Source: Sipunculus nudus (taxonomy: Eukaryota > Annelida > Sipuncula > Golfingiida > Sipunculidae). From it: a stretch of 64,000 nucleotides of DNA. A model generated the notes under the pieces. That model had not been told where the DNA came from and did not search any database. It saw only the letters and a program-made list of their open reading frames with translations. Position numbers and translations under genes: made by a program. Positions 1-13,026 of this stretch are shown one piece after another; within the stretch, counting starts at the first letter, position 1; every line of letters begins with the position of its first letter. The stretch covers positions 62,537,300 to 62,601,299 of the forward strand of contig CM049314.1 of the NCBI GenBank assembly GCA_026874595.1, given 5' to 3'.

Positions 1-1294
1 TTGCTGAAAAGAAACACATGAAAAGACGTCTCATGACTGTATCTGTAAATGTAATAAAGAAAAAAAAAACGACAATTCTAATAGGATACATGAGATAACT
101 CAAACAGCGGAGATAACAGCTTTACATGCTAGCACCGGTGATTACGCACATAACATAAATAAGGAGATAAACAAATACTTTGATTATATTTGTAACACCT
201 TTATCGTATAATATAATCTTGATATGTATGGGATTACTTTTTACAATAAATATATTAGCAGTATATCACAAGGTATTGCTCTGAGAAAGTTTATATTTTC
301 ATGTTAATTAACGAGGTTACAGGAATTGGGGCTCTGTGAATAGGCTGTGCTTATAATATTACCCTATATAATATAAGCATTAAAGAAAAATGGAAGGCCA
401 ATAACCTAGCCTCATTAAAGCAAACGAATTACTAATATGAACAGACTAATATGAAAAAAAATTAAACGCTTTTTTATGAAATAGATAACCATGATGTAAA
501 AACGCAATACATTCTTATTTGCGGATAAAGAAGTGGAATACGATGGTAGTCTCGATTATAGTAGGTTAACAGACTTGGCACCATTTCGTTTTCTTGCTGT
601 TCAGAATAATACGCATGATATCGACGACCAATTATTATATTGTATTTCGTGTTCAATGGAAAAATGGTGTATACCCTTAAGTTTCGCGAAATATATACGC
701 CTTGCTTGCATCCGTACAAATGATTAAAACCAATCAATAAAGTCCACAATTTTAGACCTGGTGCAATATTCTTTCACATGACATGGGTGTTAACACAGGC
801 GAAAACCGCAAACATATTATGGTGTAATATGTACCTGAAACCAGATTGACTTGGAAGTCTGCACGTAAGCATCTTTAATTCAATGCTCACATCATTTATA
901 GATCTTCTAGCGGCTGCTGTCAAGTGGGAAACATGCAACTGAAGGCGCATTCCGTCCATATAATAATAAGTGTACGCTACGGAATATGATACATTTAAAA
1001 CCAAACTCCACACATTTTACCGCTAGTGGTACACCGTTACAGGAAGCGTTTGTGTGGACCTATATGTTTATATCCGCATATTCATTCCCAAATCTGCGCT
1101 GCGAAACACACTACGATTCACAAAGACACAGAAAAAAATAATCCGCAATTGTTTTTGTTCTACAGAGATCTTAACATACTCGTTCCGTCTCACTCTTGAT
1201 CAATAAATAATCATTCGTGTCCTATGCATCTTTGTAAATAAGATATACGAATCCTCCAATTTTATATTCTTGTGTATATCATAGAGAACACTAT
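1..1294. other. intergenic, no gene seen
   Basis: AT-rich sequence with short open frames of 60-90 codons on both strands. None shows a recognisable domain, a signal peptide or convincing splice sites. I see no repeat structure. Confidence 0.6.
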
Positions 1295-1295
1295 T

Positions 1296-1336
1296 TTGTG
1301 TCTTTGTGTGTCTGTGTGTGTGTTTGTGTGTGTGTC

Positions 1337-1380
<44 letters not shown>
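1296..1380. repeat. compound (GT)n/(GA)n microsatellite
   Basis: An imperfect GT run with a few CT/TT interruptions passes directly into an uninterrupted GA run of about 35 bases. The open frames crossing it on both strands (VCVCV, ERERE, SLSLS) come from the repeat and are not genes. Confidence 0.95.
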
Positions 1381-2065
1381 CGGGGTTATATGGGTAGATT
1401 GTTTAAGGAATAACTGGTTGTTTGTAGGTGTGTGTAGTAGCTCCTTGAGTCTAACTATCGCACATCTGGCGTTACAGAAGACATGTGAATCTTTTGATTT
1501 ATTATTACAATTTAAGTTATGGTTACGCAATTATACTTACATTAATGCCGTTTGTACGCTTATTTGTCCAGACCCTAACACAAGCTTCTGCAGTTTTCTG
1601 TTATGTGACTATAACCATAAACACGTTTACTGAATGAGAGGTGTATTATGTACTGAACAGTGTAAAGTATGTTGATATCATAATACACCAGGTGCGCTTG
1701 TGTACTTTGAACGATTCAATCCAGTGAGAAATTGGTTTCTACATATCAGTAGTATAGCCACTTCGGAACGCTTTGTGTTATAATAAAAAAAACGGCGCAT
1801 GGTGTTTGTACTTCATGATATCTATCAACGCTCAATCAAAGTCACCGCTCACTTGATCTGTATTTGGTTAACCTTTGCCTTGCTTAACTTTAGAGGTTAT
1901 ACGCTATCCTTTACTTAAGAAGCTTTTTAATATGACGTAAGACATAAATGATATTTACTTGACAACCCAAAATGTTGCACATAAATAGAGGAAAATATTA
2001 TTGGATTTGATTTCGTCCTCAGTTAACCTTAAATGACTACAGCTTTTATCTAGTACTTCATTTTA
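1381..2065. other. intergenic, no gene seen
   Basis: No supported coding region, RNA gene or repeat. Confidence 0.55.
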
Positions 2066-3387
2066 TAAGGCCTAAAAAAAAGGTCTTTGTTTCCGATTAC
2101 ATGCCAGAGAAAAATAGGGTAGGTAGGTCGGGAATTTTTTTTTTAATTTTTTTTTTATTCAGTTTATGCAACATATTTTCAGAATAAAATGGTAAATAGA
2201 AATATGTTAATGCATATCTGTGCCAATCCGTGTGCAGTATGATCAAATATTGACCCATTAGAACCATTTTCTCTTGGAGAAATAGGTGTTTGTTCAATCT
2301 CTTATAATAAGTGATGCGAAATAACTTTCAAGGAATGATCAGCTGGTCGCTGACAAATAATTAAAGTTGGCGATCAGACAGGTTTACCTTCTTAGGCTAA
2401 CATGAGCGGCCGGCCATTCATTCGCCCTCAGAAATTGCGAAATGACACTGTTGAACCATGATGTAGTACGCAAGCATTAAGTTGGGGGAACATAAAGTGA
2501 TCATAATATCGGTATATTTGTTTAAAATAAGAAATGTACATCGGCAATCCCCCGGTGTCAAATTGGATATCGCAGTTATTAATATGCTCTTATCATTTAC
2601 CACCGTTATATAAAAAAATATCGCCAAAAATGAATGATCACCACGTGTGACCGCCAAATTTGCGTTTAACTTTTCGTTACATGACCGGCCAACGTTCATT
2701 AAATCGTTCGTTTTTACTCCTGCCAGCGCCCGAGCGCAGGTTCAGGTGATCATTGACAGAACATATACGTACGGGTACATATGTACCCGAATAGGTAACC
2801 ACGGTTACATGCAGTGACGAAACGTCATGTCATTGGTTCATTTCAACTCATTTGCATAGCCGAAGACGGCACTGAATTCCGAATATTGCCGACTAGCGAC
2901 CGTGCATACAAGCGGGCCATTATTGAGGCCTTACGGAAGATGCAAATTTGAACGATCTCGAATCAGTTCTCAGACGGGTCACGGCTATCAGACATTCGCG
3001 GAGGAGGCCACGTTCATAGCTTGAAGAAGCTGCTGATTTCTCCAGTGGAACACTTTTGATATTTATCTGCTTCCTATAAATTAAAAAAAAGTTGTTGCGC
3101 AGAACTACGTTCTAAGCTGACGAACCCACTTATGAATATGACCGTCCATACGCCGTTTTCGCGGGTATATTTGAACTGTCAGTGACGATCTCAGAACATC
3201 GTAGTTTGTATCTGTATGACAGATTAAAGTTGTCGACATTAGGTCGTACTTCACCTAAAAATTCCACACGCAAACCTCGACTTTTACTAGTTTTGCGATC
3301 AGAATCAATATAAAAATTTTAGGGTCGCACAGTAAATCTAGGGTCGGTCGGGTAACCGGAAACAAAGACCTTTTTTTTACGCCTAAT
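2066..3387. mobile_element. non-autonomous DNA transposon with terminal inverted repeats
   Basis: The two ends are inverted copies over about 34 bases. The left end reads GGCCTAAAAAAAAGGTCTTT then GTTTCCGATTAC. The reverse complement of the right end reads GGCGTAAAAAAAAGGTCTTT then GTTTCCGGTTAC. Both ends continue into a GGTAGGTCGG/GGTCGGTCGG-like block. The 1.3-kb interior has no open frame resembling a transposase, so the element would be a passenger moved in trans. No clean target-site duplication could be assigned and the superfamily is unknown. It shares its terminal GGCCTAAAAAAAGGT with the element at 5323-5627. Confidence 0.65.
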
Positions 3388-3659
3388 CGTCCGTTATTTA
3401 CCCGTTTCCTAAGGCCCTTCTATTTGTTCAAAAACAGAAACTGAGATTAGAAGCGAACCGCGGGAAGATTTAACATTTATCTAGCAGAAATGTGAACGCC
3501 CAAGGTACAGGAATGGCGCTCTCGTGTTACGTGATATAAATGTAAGGGACTGTATTTTAAATCGATTTTGACAATATACAGAGAAAGTGTTTAATCTGTT
3601 CCATATAATCTGCTACTTACAGGTACACTATTGATAACTTTAATTCATGACACCATCAT
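3388..3659. other. intergenic, no gene seen
   Basis: Short interval between the inverted-repeat element and the ATT-rich block. Nothing supported. Confidence 0.5.
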
Positions 3660-3960
3660 TGACCAGGCTGATTTATAAGTATAATTTATAATAATAATTA
3701 TTATTAATATTATTATTTTTATATAATCATTATTAGTATTATAATTATTATTATAACAATATTTTTTATTATCATTATCATTATTATTAGAACTATTAAC
3801 TGCACAGTTTCACTATTGTTATTATTATTATTTTTATTTCTTCTTATTATTTTATTACTATTTTTATTATTTAAATTATTAATACTTTTATTTTTATTAT
3901 ATATTTTTATATGTAGATATAAACAAGTACATACTTATATACATAAATATTTTAAAGGCT
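3660..3960. repeat. degenerate (ATT)n-rich low-complexity block
   Basis: About 300 bases dominated by imperfect ATT/TTA/AAT trinucleotides with scattered interruptions, as in an old decayed microsatellite. Confidence 0.85.
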
Positions 3961-5322
3961 ATTATATAATATCTGAAAAGCTTTGAATCCCTATCACGTC
4001 ATTATTATAAGACATAAACATTTTTATAAATATATATGATAATTTAGAAATATAAAGTCAAAATTAATTTGATTATCACCAATATCACCACGTGTGCCAG
4101 CTCACAATTCGCACACATTTAAAGGGCATATTGAGCTACTGATATATTATCCTTCAATGTCACAATACGTAACAAACGTACATGTAAATTCACAAAAAGT
4201 CTGCTGATATTTGTACCTAGAGTAGGGAGCCGGATCAGCACATAATAAAACTTGATGAATTTAGCTTGCATGTTCTTTCAGTGCAAAGCAGTCTTGCTCC
4301 TTATTTAACGACATCTAATATTATTTAAGAGCAATTGCAAGTTCGGTTTTAATGAGCATGCTCGGGTGGTGGAATCATGTAACTTTTTCTGTACACTAAA
4401 GTCATGCGAGGTTACGTAGCCGATCCTCAACGATTCTTCGACACAGCTTTATTCGTGAATTCCTCACGCAAACAACCAATAATTATTCCTTAGTCATGTA
4501 AATACTTTTTTTCACAATGATACTTAGAGCCCTGGGCTCGTTTCTACTTGTCACACAGTGTCCAGAAGCCAGTTCTTGGGAGAGATCTAGATATTCCACA
4601 AGGGCATGTGAGGGTGTTAGAGACCAAACATAATTACTTCCTTTTTTTTACGTGGCTTAAGGATCACTGAGTGACAGTCACAAGTCAAACTGGACTTTCT
4701 TGCAAATACTGTCAACATTCTTATCAAAGGAATGCTCAGTTCTCAACCCCCCCCCCCCCCCCCCCGATGCTACGCTGGGCCTACTGCTTTCATTAATATG
4801 TCAAGTGCGGTAAGAACACGACATGTCCTCGGCAGGTGTAATAAATCGATACAGCACACCTACATTCTTCAGTTGCTCTGTACAGGTGTTTCAGGTTCAT
4901 GTTATTTCCCAGCAAACGTTATCAGGCAAAATATCTGTAATGGGATCGGTTTGTAAATATATGGTCGGTTTCCTTCCGTGTTGTTCATGAAGATAGTAGT
5001 AGCTTATTCCAGACCACAATAAACAAGCTCCGGTGTGTTGTGGCGAACTAATAAAACATGCCGATTGTTGTTCTGTATTTGATTAAGCGGATTTTCGCTA
5101 ACCTTTATTCTTCACGTTTAAACGCCACCTACCGGATTTCTATGAAAAACATCGGGGCATATATTACGATCACCTTTGTTCCTGCTTATACACAGTTAAT
5201 CATAGAGCAAATAAACATATTATTTCTCGATGTGTCATTTGAAAATAATTTAAAAAGGTCTCTTTGGTATCCAATTTATTATTGAGGTGCAGAGAGTGAT
5301 TGATTATTATGCCAAATATATG
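3961..5322. other. intergenic, no gene seen
   Basis: Apart from the 18-base C run inside it, this stretch has only short open frames (74 and 75 codons) without recognisable features. Confidence 0.5.
4748..4765 (+). repeat. poly-C tract, 18 bases
   Basis: An uninterrupted run of 18 C. Its length in the assembly should be taken as approximate because homopolymers of this size are often miscounted. Confidence 0.9.
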
Positions 5323-5627
5323 ATAGGCAAAAAAATGAAGGTATGGTCCTTAGGCACCGCCCGCATCAATTTAAACCCCCGCATCAAAATATTTAATTTT
5401 GAGTTTCATGTTTTAAGAAGACAAAATAATACAATTTGATAAGATTTCCTTTTGATCTAGCGCTTTTTTTTCCCGTTTAGCTAAAGAATAATGTTATTCG
5501 AATTCTTTTCCCTGAGCATAAGACATTATTATATCACATACAAGAAAGGTAAAAAAAAATAAAATGTCGCACGCACTCAATGGTTTCTGAAAAAAGTGCC
5601 TGAAAACCATACCTTTTTTAGGCCTTA
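5323..5627. mobile_element. MITE-like inverted-repeat element, about 300 bp
   Basis: The left end (TAGGCAAAAAAATGAAGGTA then TGGTCCTTAGGCAC) matches the reverse complement of the right end (AGGCCTAAAAAAAGGTATGG then TTTTCAGGCAC). The arms are about 30 bases with a few mismatches. The interior lacks any coding frame of useful size. Its tip (GGCCTAAAAAAAGGT) is shared with the larger element at 2066-3387, which suggests the same transposase family mobilised both. No target-site duplication was resolved. Confidence 0.55.
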
Positions 5628-6760
5628 ACATTTTTTACCAATTTTTTTTTATTTATGAAAACGTCATGTGCACATAATACCTACATCCTTGTGATGGAGA
5701 GAGTTGCCAATATCATATAATCTGACCATTAATGACATCCTCCATAAAAACTGAAATATGTTTTTTAAGAGAGTCTTTGAAAAAACGTTGAATATTGCGT
5801 CCGACAAAAGAGGAATAATCCCAGGTCGTTTCACATTTAATCCGACCTGCATTCATTCAATTCACCGCACAATACAACGTTCAATGAGAAGGCATCGTAT
5901 CTTACCTCTAGTCGCTGTATTTAGCTTAAGGGACACGGACATATCGCTTAGATATGTGTACTTAAATATACTTTTTTTGCTAACATTCTTCATTTGATTA
6001 ATAGAAAAAATGTACAAATACAAGTGGAGGAAATTATTGCTTGGATGCAGGGGAAGTTCGTCCGTTCAAACATCTATCTTTGCAATCCTACCATGAGTTG
6101 CTTGAATGACACTATTTTGAGTAGTTGCCCATATTCATTTATTTTTTTTAATTGTATCTTATTTGAGAATATGCAGGTATAGTTTACATTAATGATGTGC
6201 CAAGGTCTTCAACATGATAAGAGTATTGATCAAATAATAAAAAACAGTATGCTTTTGCTAACAAGGGTAGCATAGTGTTCTGCAATGAGATAATATGTAT
6301 GTGGGTGGATGTGAAAGCCATGTCTTTTTTATTAGTAAATTAGTCTAGACGACACTCTTTGAAAAGACGTATGGGCGTTAAAAGAAAACATTTAAAATAT
6401 TGGTACGAATTGGTCAAACTAAAATGCGGATCGAGATCAAGATAAATAAAATTTGACACATTTTTCATTATCTCTGGTTTATCCGTCATTTTTTAAAAAT
6501 AGCTTAGAGTTAAATCACTTAGTTTATTGCTACAGTTAACATACTCCATAAAATCAGACTTCACTATCACGCCTCGCAATCCTAACAATCTGCTGTTTTG
6601 GGGATTATCTGGATAACGGTTGATTACATCCCGAGGCTTTACTTGATGTGGACACAGGTGTAGGGAGAGGCATGCGGTCAGTAATTGTTTTCAAATTCGT
6701 TTGATTCTGTAAATAATGGAATGAGATTATGAAATATCCTAAAATTGCACAGGGATATCA
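5628..6760. other. intergenic, no gene seen
   Basis: Two short overlapping open frames (79 and 62 codons near 5758-6182) lack recognisable features. No repeat was identified. Confidence 0.5.
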
Positions 6761-6945
6761 GGGACCTGGACAGCTGAGTGGTAAAACGCTTGGCTTTCTC
6801 CGCTGGCGACCCGGGTTCGATCCCCGGCGTGGCTATGAGAGTGGGTTGTAGTTGCCCGTCCAAGGCCGGTGGTTTTCTCCGGGTACTCCGATTTCCTCCA
6901 CCTCTGCAGACTGCCGAACGCCATCACCGGAGCCATGGAGAGTGC
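6761..6945 (+). mobile_element. tRNA-derived SINE
   Basis: The head keeps RNA polymerase III promoter boxes: an A-box-like CAGCTGAGTGGTAAAACG (6771 onward) and a near-perfect B box, GGGTTCGATCCCC (6813-6825), 40 bases downstream as in a tRNA. The part between does not look like a functional tRNA. Downstream at 6871-6900 is a GGTTTTCTCCGGGTACTCCG block followed by a CCTCCACC motif, a body sequence I associate with widespread invertebrate SINEs carrying a conserved central domain. The 3' end is not clearly marked; similarity fades near 6945. No target-site duplication was resolved. Confidence 0.8.
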
Positions 6946-9892
6946 CTCGATTAGGTTTAATAACTATTTGTACAATCCATGTAAAATAAGTAAGATTATA
7001 TATATATTGAACATGTGCAAACTCCACAACGTAAAAATAATCAAAACATTTATAGGCAATCAGAATTGTTGTTTTGCAGTTGCCCATAAAAAACTTGGTG
7101 GAGATTAGGTACCGCGGCGTTATATGAGGTAACATTGTTTCCAGCAGAACATGTGGTGGCTATTCTAAAAGAAACTGTTATTTGACATTAACTGTCGGCA
7201 ATCATACATTGAATGTATTTGCTGCCAACAAAATGAAAAAAAAAAAACATTTATAACTTTGAAAGATTTTATTGAAAGCTTTGTTATAGAAACATTAAGG
7301 TCTTAGGGAAAACCTAAAAATTCTTTAAAAAATGAAAATTATGGTAGCGATTTGACGTGACAGTGGTCATGACAATTGTCTCACTGTAGCCTAATCACTG
7401 TTGGTGTTTAATTTCTTTCGAATTTGCTAAGATATGCGATCTGCTATAATCAAAATGGACGAAGGAAAGAATTATACAGGAATTAATCATTGGATTATCA
7501 CACACGAAAACAGAAAATCGTACAACAATTTCCGTCAATGTGACCCGTAAATACACACTTTATAGTAAAGCAAAAGATATCTGGCAAAACAAAAAGATGA
7601 AAAGTTTTCTGGCACCCGGCTTCTTAACAAAAGATGTAAAGGCGTGCGTTTTTCCCCAAGATAATGACCGGGATATCAAATAAGGCAGGCGAATATTTAA
7701 GGCCCGACGTCTGATCAAGGAAAATGGTATGTGACTTTGACAAATAATGCTAAACAATGCTGCTCTGAATCCCATCTCTAGTCACACCTGTTCAATGTTA
7801 AAATACAATGACATAATTTGAATAATAAAGGCTTGTTTTATTAACGTTCAAAATCAAAATGTTGGATGTTGGTTGTTAAATTAATTCATGAATTTATTTA
7901 TCCATTTTGTATGTTGAATATGCACCTAACTTGGATGAATGCCACGATGTGACACATTCATTTTGAAGATAATAGTATTTCATTTGTCAAATGTTAATTG
8001 CTGTTGTTTCATTATGTTACATGTTTTCATAAGTTACCTGATGAGTTTATGGCGTCTTTGGAACTATGGACCTGTGGCCTTTTTTATCCTGAATAAAGGA
8101 ATCTATTCAACCTCAAAATATGGTCAATATCATCAGATTAAAACAAATGAAACTTCAATTAGAAATCTGGCTGTCATGTCCATACACATATAAAAACACA
8201 ATAAAATCTAAATCTGGTATATCATTTTCAATTTATACTGTTCCACTTCCATCATTAATCACATTTCCACAATAATTCTAATTTTGAAAGTCCATGTCTG
8301 CTCATTACCCCGTGTGGTCAAACTTTCCTAAATAGAACCTGATTGGTCGAAGTATCTTTCATCTTGATTATAATTTTCAATGATGCCTGCGTATGCCTTT
8401 TCAATGCATTCACAGAGAAACATAGATAAAATAATTTTGATACATTACCTTAAACGAATACAACAAATACAATATAATACAAGCCTTGGTAGTAAAACTT
8501 TCCTTACTGGCAAATTCATAGAACCTATATGTTTGCTTAAACGTCTGAGTTATATTTTCACCTGCTATATGTATACACATTACACATATGATTCTGTCCG
8601 GCACTGTATAAAATGACTGAGCATGTCAGGCACTTTGACTATAGTATTTCTTAATTTATTTGACAGCATGACTGAAATGTAAAAGGATTGAAACACTCTT
8701 GCAAAAATACAACAAAGTATAAAAATGAAATTGATATAATTTACATGCCTGTTACACAATTCAGGGCCCTTACGGAACGAGGACGCATAAGATCGGTTTG
8801 GGCTCTGCGCTAACCATATAACAGCGTTCAGGCTGACGCGTGACTTCTGGCTTCACCCCTGGAACCCTAACGTGGGCTCCGATTACTTTCACGCAGTCGT
8901 GTGTAAGCACCGCACCTGGTCTACTGGACCGTTAGACTTCGAATTACAAACACGTTACTTTATCAGATTTTTTTTCAATACATGATGAAGTGTTTTCTGT
9001 GATGGGTCTAGATCCAAATTCTCTGAGTAATTTCTAGGATAGCTCTATGTCAACGGTTTGTATTGGCCGAGATTGGCGTGTTTGGGAGGGGTGTCCTTCA
9101 TTCAAAATTTTGAATCAATTATGGTATAAAGTGACCGGGAATTTTCGCCACATAAACCAATAACATACTAACAAATCGCCTGTGTTCTCTACGAGAATCC
9201 ACCGTCCCTGTTGGAATCCTCAAAATCTGTAAACATAACTTTATTTGCTGCTAAAAAACAGGGTTCCCCAATTTCGTTGACATGTATGAAACATACTATC
9301 AGCCTTTGCGTTTTTTGTAACATTTCATAAAGATTATTTTGGGAAACGTTTTTCTTATTTTTTCATTGCAATAATATCTAAAAGATGACAATTTGTTTGA
9401 GGATGCTGTGACAATGTAAAAATGTTTTTACGGGTAATTTTTTTTTAGATCAAATAATTCTTAACGGCTCAATGTTTAAGGAATAAAATATGTTTTGTCT
9501 ATCCTGAATGGAAAAGTGCGGAGGAGGGTTATGTCAACACTGCTCTTTGTAACTCAACCGAGCATAATTTGATCATTAATTTTAATTTGATTCTTTGTTA
9601 CTTTGACTATCTGCCAAGATTTTTTTCAACATATAATTGATATCATATTAGTGCTCAATTTTATGCTTCATGTAATTTTAAGCTCTTATTTGACTTAGTT
9701 TATCATATTAAAAGAGCAAGTCTGTGGCCATAAGAGATATAAATGTATAGTTCATTATGTTATTAAGGTACTGATATAGCTAGTTTATGATTGTGGTGAC
9801 TCCTCGTCAGTCTGCTTGATTTAGAATTATCTTACAAGTGTCCTGTATAAATTACTTTAACCAGTGTAATGTCTATTTAAAAAATAATACAG
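6946..9892. other. intergenic, no gene seen
   Basis: Nearly 3 kb with short open frames only. A GC-richer patch at 8763-8950 could be a fragment of an unrecognised repeat, but I cannot name it. Confidence 0.5.
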
Positions 9893-9956
<64 letters not shown>

Positions 9957-9961
9957 TTATT
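9893..9961. repeat. palindromic (AAT)n-(ATT)n microsatellite
   Basis: About 11 AAT units are followed directly by about 11 ATT units, so the tract is its own inverted repeat and can fold into a perfect hairpin. Confidence 0.9.
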
Positions 9962-11220
9962 AGTATTATAACAATAATGATAACAATAAAAATTAGAAAT
10001 TAAAAGAAATTACTTATATTGATTCAACCAATCTGTTGGATGGATTGAGTAATTTTTCTGGTCCATTTAAAATATGCCTGACATTTTCGGTCAATTTATA
10101 AATGTTGTGTATGTTTCAGAAAAATCTAAATAAATATGTATATTATTTGCAAGTGTTTGCCCTATATTACATTCTGCTTGCTGGAAATAACGGTGACCAT
10201 ATTGTTAAAGAAAGATCCATCTTCTACTTACGCTAAGCCACTCAGTATTTCTAAGAATTCAGACTTCGAAAAAATATTCACCGGATCATGTTCTATCATT
10301 TCATAACAAGGCAATGTTTTAACATTCATACCTTCTTTCTAATCATATTATATCGGTAAGTTGTGACTTTCTTTAATGTTTTTACCATCTTTGTTTTATA
10401 TACGAGGCATGGAGCTTCTGATACTTGATTATATAAACAAATTGAACAATCAATAAGTAAAGCCCGTATTGCTCATGCTCGGGGATAAAATGTATGTTGT
10501 GACTACATCATCAGATTTAGGACACATAGAGGTTGGTAAAATATCAAGAGTCCGACAAACAGAAAACTAAACTATGTCAAGTTTTATACGTATAAGTTTT
10601 ATAGGAAAGTGTACCGTTGAACATTGCAAATTTGCCCTCGCTCTAATGCATGCGTCTTTCCTTTAATCAATATGCTATTTTAATTACTGTTATTAAATCT
10701 AGCCAGCCTCTCCACTGCATTTAAAGGAATAAAACAAATTACCGCAGTCATTTTATATTTGTAGTTCTATATTATTTACATCTGTAACATGTTGACTGGT
10801 GGTACAAGGCTTTGTGTGCTAAAGACAAGAATTTACATATGTTACTCACAATATTGATCATTTATGTCATTATGATCAGGGATACACGAGGCGAAAAAAG
10901 GCGCAACATGAACTCGTTCAATATATATACTTCGGTATTTTCCTCCTAGCCTTAATTGTGTCTTCAGTTCGAAGACCATTCATATATACGTTTTACTTTG
11001 TGTAGAAAGTCATATAAGTTATTCAGGGTATCGATCACGATTGATTTCTACGTTTAACCCTACACAGAAAAAAAATATTTATTCAAAATTATATCGGCAC
11101 AACTATTTTTATTTTCATACGTGTACTCGAATTTATACGAATAAGACCGACTGAGAGTCAGCAATAATACATTTACACGATAAGACAGATATAAGAAAAC
11201 ACATCGGACCTATTTAATGT
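9962..11220. other. intergenic, no gene seen
   Basis: AT-rich sequence without a supported feature. Confidence 0.5.
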
Positions 11221-11460
11221 GTGAAAAGTAGTTTAATATTACAAACACATATCATCACAACAGTTAATTATATTCAATATAATCATGACTTTTTTTATAA
11301 TTTTAAATGGTCCAGGTGCTATATCAAAAATACTACGATAAGAAATATGTCTGGTAGTGATATTAGCCATCAACAAATGAGCATAACACATATTAGTAGT
11401 ATAATACATATTGCAGTAACAATGTGTATAATTGGAAATTAGTAATGAGGAAATAATCAG
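11221..11460. repeat. diverged 3' flank of the lectin repeat unit (copy A)
   Basis: The segment around 11345-11445 (GATATTAGCCATCAACAAAT, then GTAGTATAATACATATTGCA) is a diverged match to 23680-23770, 33375-33475 and 38035-38130. Each of those lies 1.3-1.4 kb to the left of a lectin gene stop codon. This ties copy A to the same ancestral duplication unit. The rest of 11460-12193 shows no gene. Confidence 0.6.
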
Positions 11461-12193
11461 GCGTTAAATCCGGCTCCACATAAGAAGCCTAACACCACTA
11501 CTACAGTGCTACTGGATCCAACCTAGTGCTACCTAAACTTGGTCAGCCTAACGTTCTGCAATATCCTGCAAGAAAAAATAAAACAGTTCCCAAGAGAACT
11601 AGGGCTGCAGTGATGAGACGATAGACATAAGGAGTTACACCAAGTGTTATCTGAAGTTATATTTTCAACATTGCAAGAAGTGGTGTATGCCCAACATAAC
11701 TAATAACACTTATATGGCTATTGTAATGAGCCCTGGGCTATGACAAGATGGAATTTTTACTGGTAGATAGTTAATCATTTCTGATGTATTTTAAAATTAT
11801 AATCAAAGCAAAAAAAAAAAAAAACCTACGGGATCTATATATAAGGGACAATTAGTGGTTGATATTCAGAATGTATATCAGTAAAGTAAATCATTTATAG
11901 CCTTAGTTAAAGCAAACTGCATATAAACTGCACTCAAATGCAAACAGAGACTTCACCTAGGGACCTCAAAATGTAGTCCACAATTCGTTATGAAGATCAC
12001 AAAACAGATAAAAATTATCGATGAGTTATATATATTGAGCCCTATTGCGTCTTGAACCAACATATCAATTTACTAAGGCATTTGTGTGCTTAACAAGGAT
12101 GGCTGCATTGATGGTAGATATCACTTTACAAATAATTCAATGTGATCGAAAGATGTACGATGAATGTGTCCCTAGGTTACCCATACCACTCGC

Positions 12194-13026
12194 TCAATAT
12201 GAGTTGTTGTTTACGGCAAATTCACACAAGGCTCCATAGGACGGCCTGTCGCATCGATTGTCATTCCAATTCCAACCGTGCTCCTGTACGTTCTGCAGGC
12301 AATGTTCATTGCTATAATAGTTATCCGGTTGTCCTGGATACCATTTTCAGTACGAGAATTTTCTACCAGAAATTATCCAACGCCAGTCACCTTCTTCTCT
12401 CTCGTCAGAGCTTCCAACCCAATATGCCCACCCGTCTATGTTCCATGTTGCCTGGAGATCTGCTGCATTGTCAAGAATCTTTTCAGATGAATGTATTCAC
12501 CGTATGTCTCAATGTTTGCCAGTTCTCCACCTCTTTCATTGCATATCTGTCTTGCGGAATACCAGTTCATTTTTGTCGTATTGATAGTGTAACAGGAAGG
12601 CAAGAGTTCTCCTTTGTCTGTCGACGTGCCTCCAATGAATATATGGGAAGACTCAGGAGGACATTTTAAGTCTACAATAAAATAACGCCGAATGTTAAAA
12701 TATAAGAATATGGAGTCTATAAATATGTTATACAAATTATTCCACAAATATAAGACTGCAACGATTTATATGAGATCGCGCTAGTATAAACGTAAAATAT
12801 TGAATTAGGATCCACATACCATTCATTAGGCAGCGGCTAGTTCTTGGTAAATTGGTGAATAATTGAGACGTCAGTAGTGTACAGGAAATCGCTTTTAGTT
12901 TTATGTATGCGCACAGCGGGTCGATCTGCCTACCACATAGTGAAGCACATTCGAGGAATGATATACTTTTTTTGTAGACATGTTTTAAGATAATGGGTTG
13001 TTTGGTAGGATCGGCGTTCACCCCAG
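12194..13026 (-). pseudogene. secreted PAN/C-type lectin gene, copy A, broken
   Basis: Two exons are visible. Exon 13026-12820 follows an acceptor (TTTAG) and ends at a GTATGT donor, with phase-1 boundaries. It encodes a cysteine-rich PAN/apple-like segment (KSISFLECASLCGRQ) colinear with exon 2 of copies B-D. Exon 12671-12194 follows TTGTAG and encodes a whole C-type lectin domain: C-x6-NW, CNERGGELANIE, a WVG core, EEGDWRW, a galactose-type QPD motif, WNWND and a final CEF. The frame is broken twice. One base appears missing in an A run at 12480-12483, and a TGA at 12347-12349 falls between the WRW strand and the QPD loop. Unlike copies B-D, the lectin domain is not split by an intron. No signal-peptide exon was found upstream. 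Sequencing error is the alternative to a pseudogene. Confidence 0.75.

Noticed and set aside
1291-1633. Open frames across the GT/GA microsatellite on both strands
   Set aside because: The frames exist only because dinucleotide repeats lack stops; the rest of each peptide has no features.
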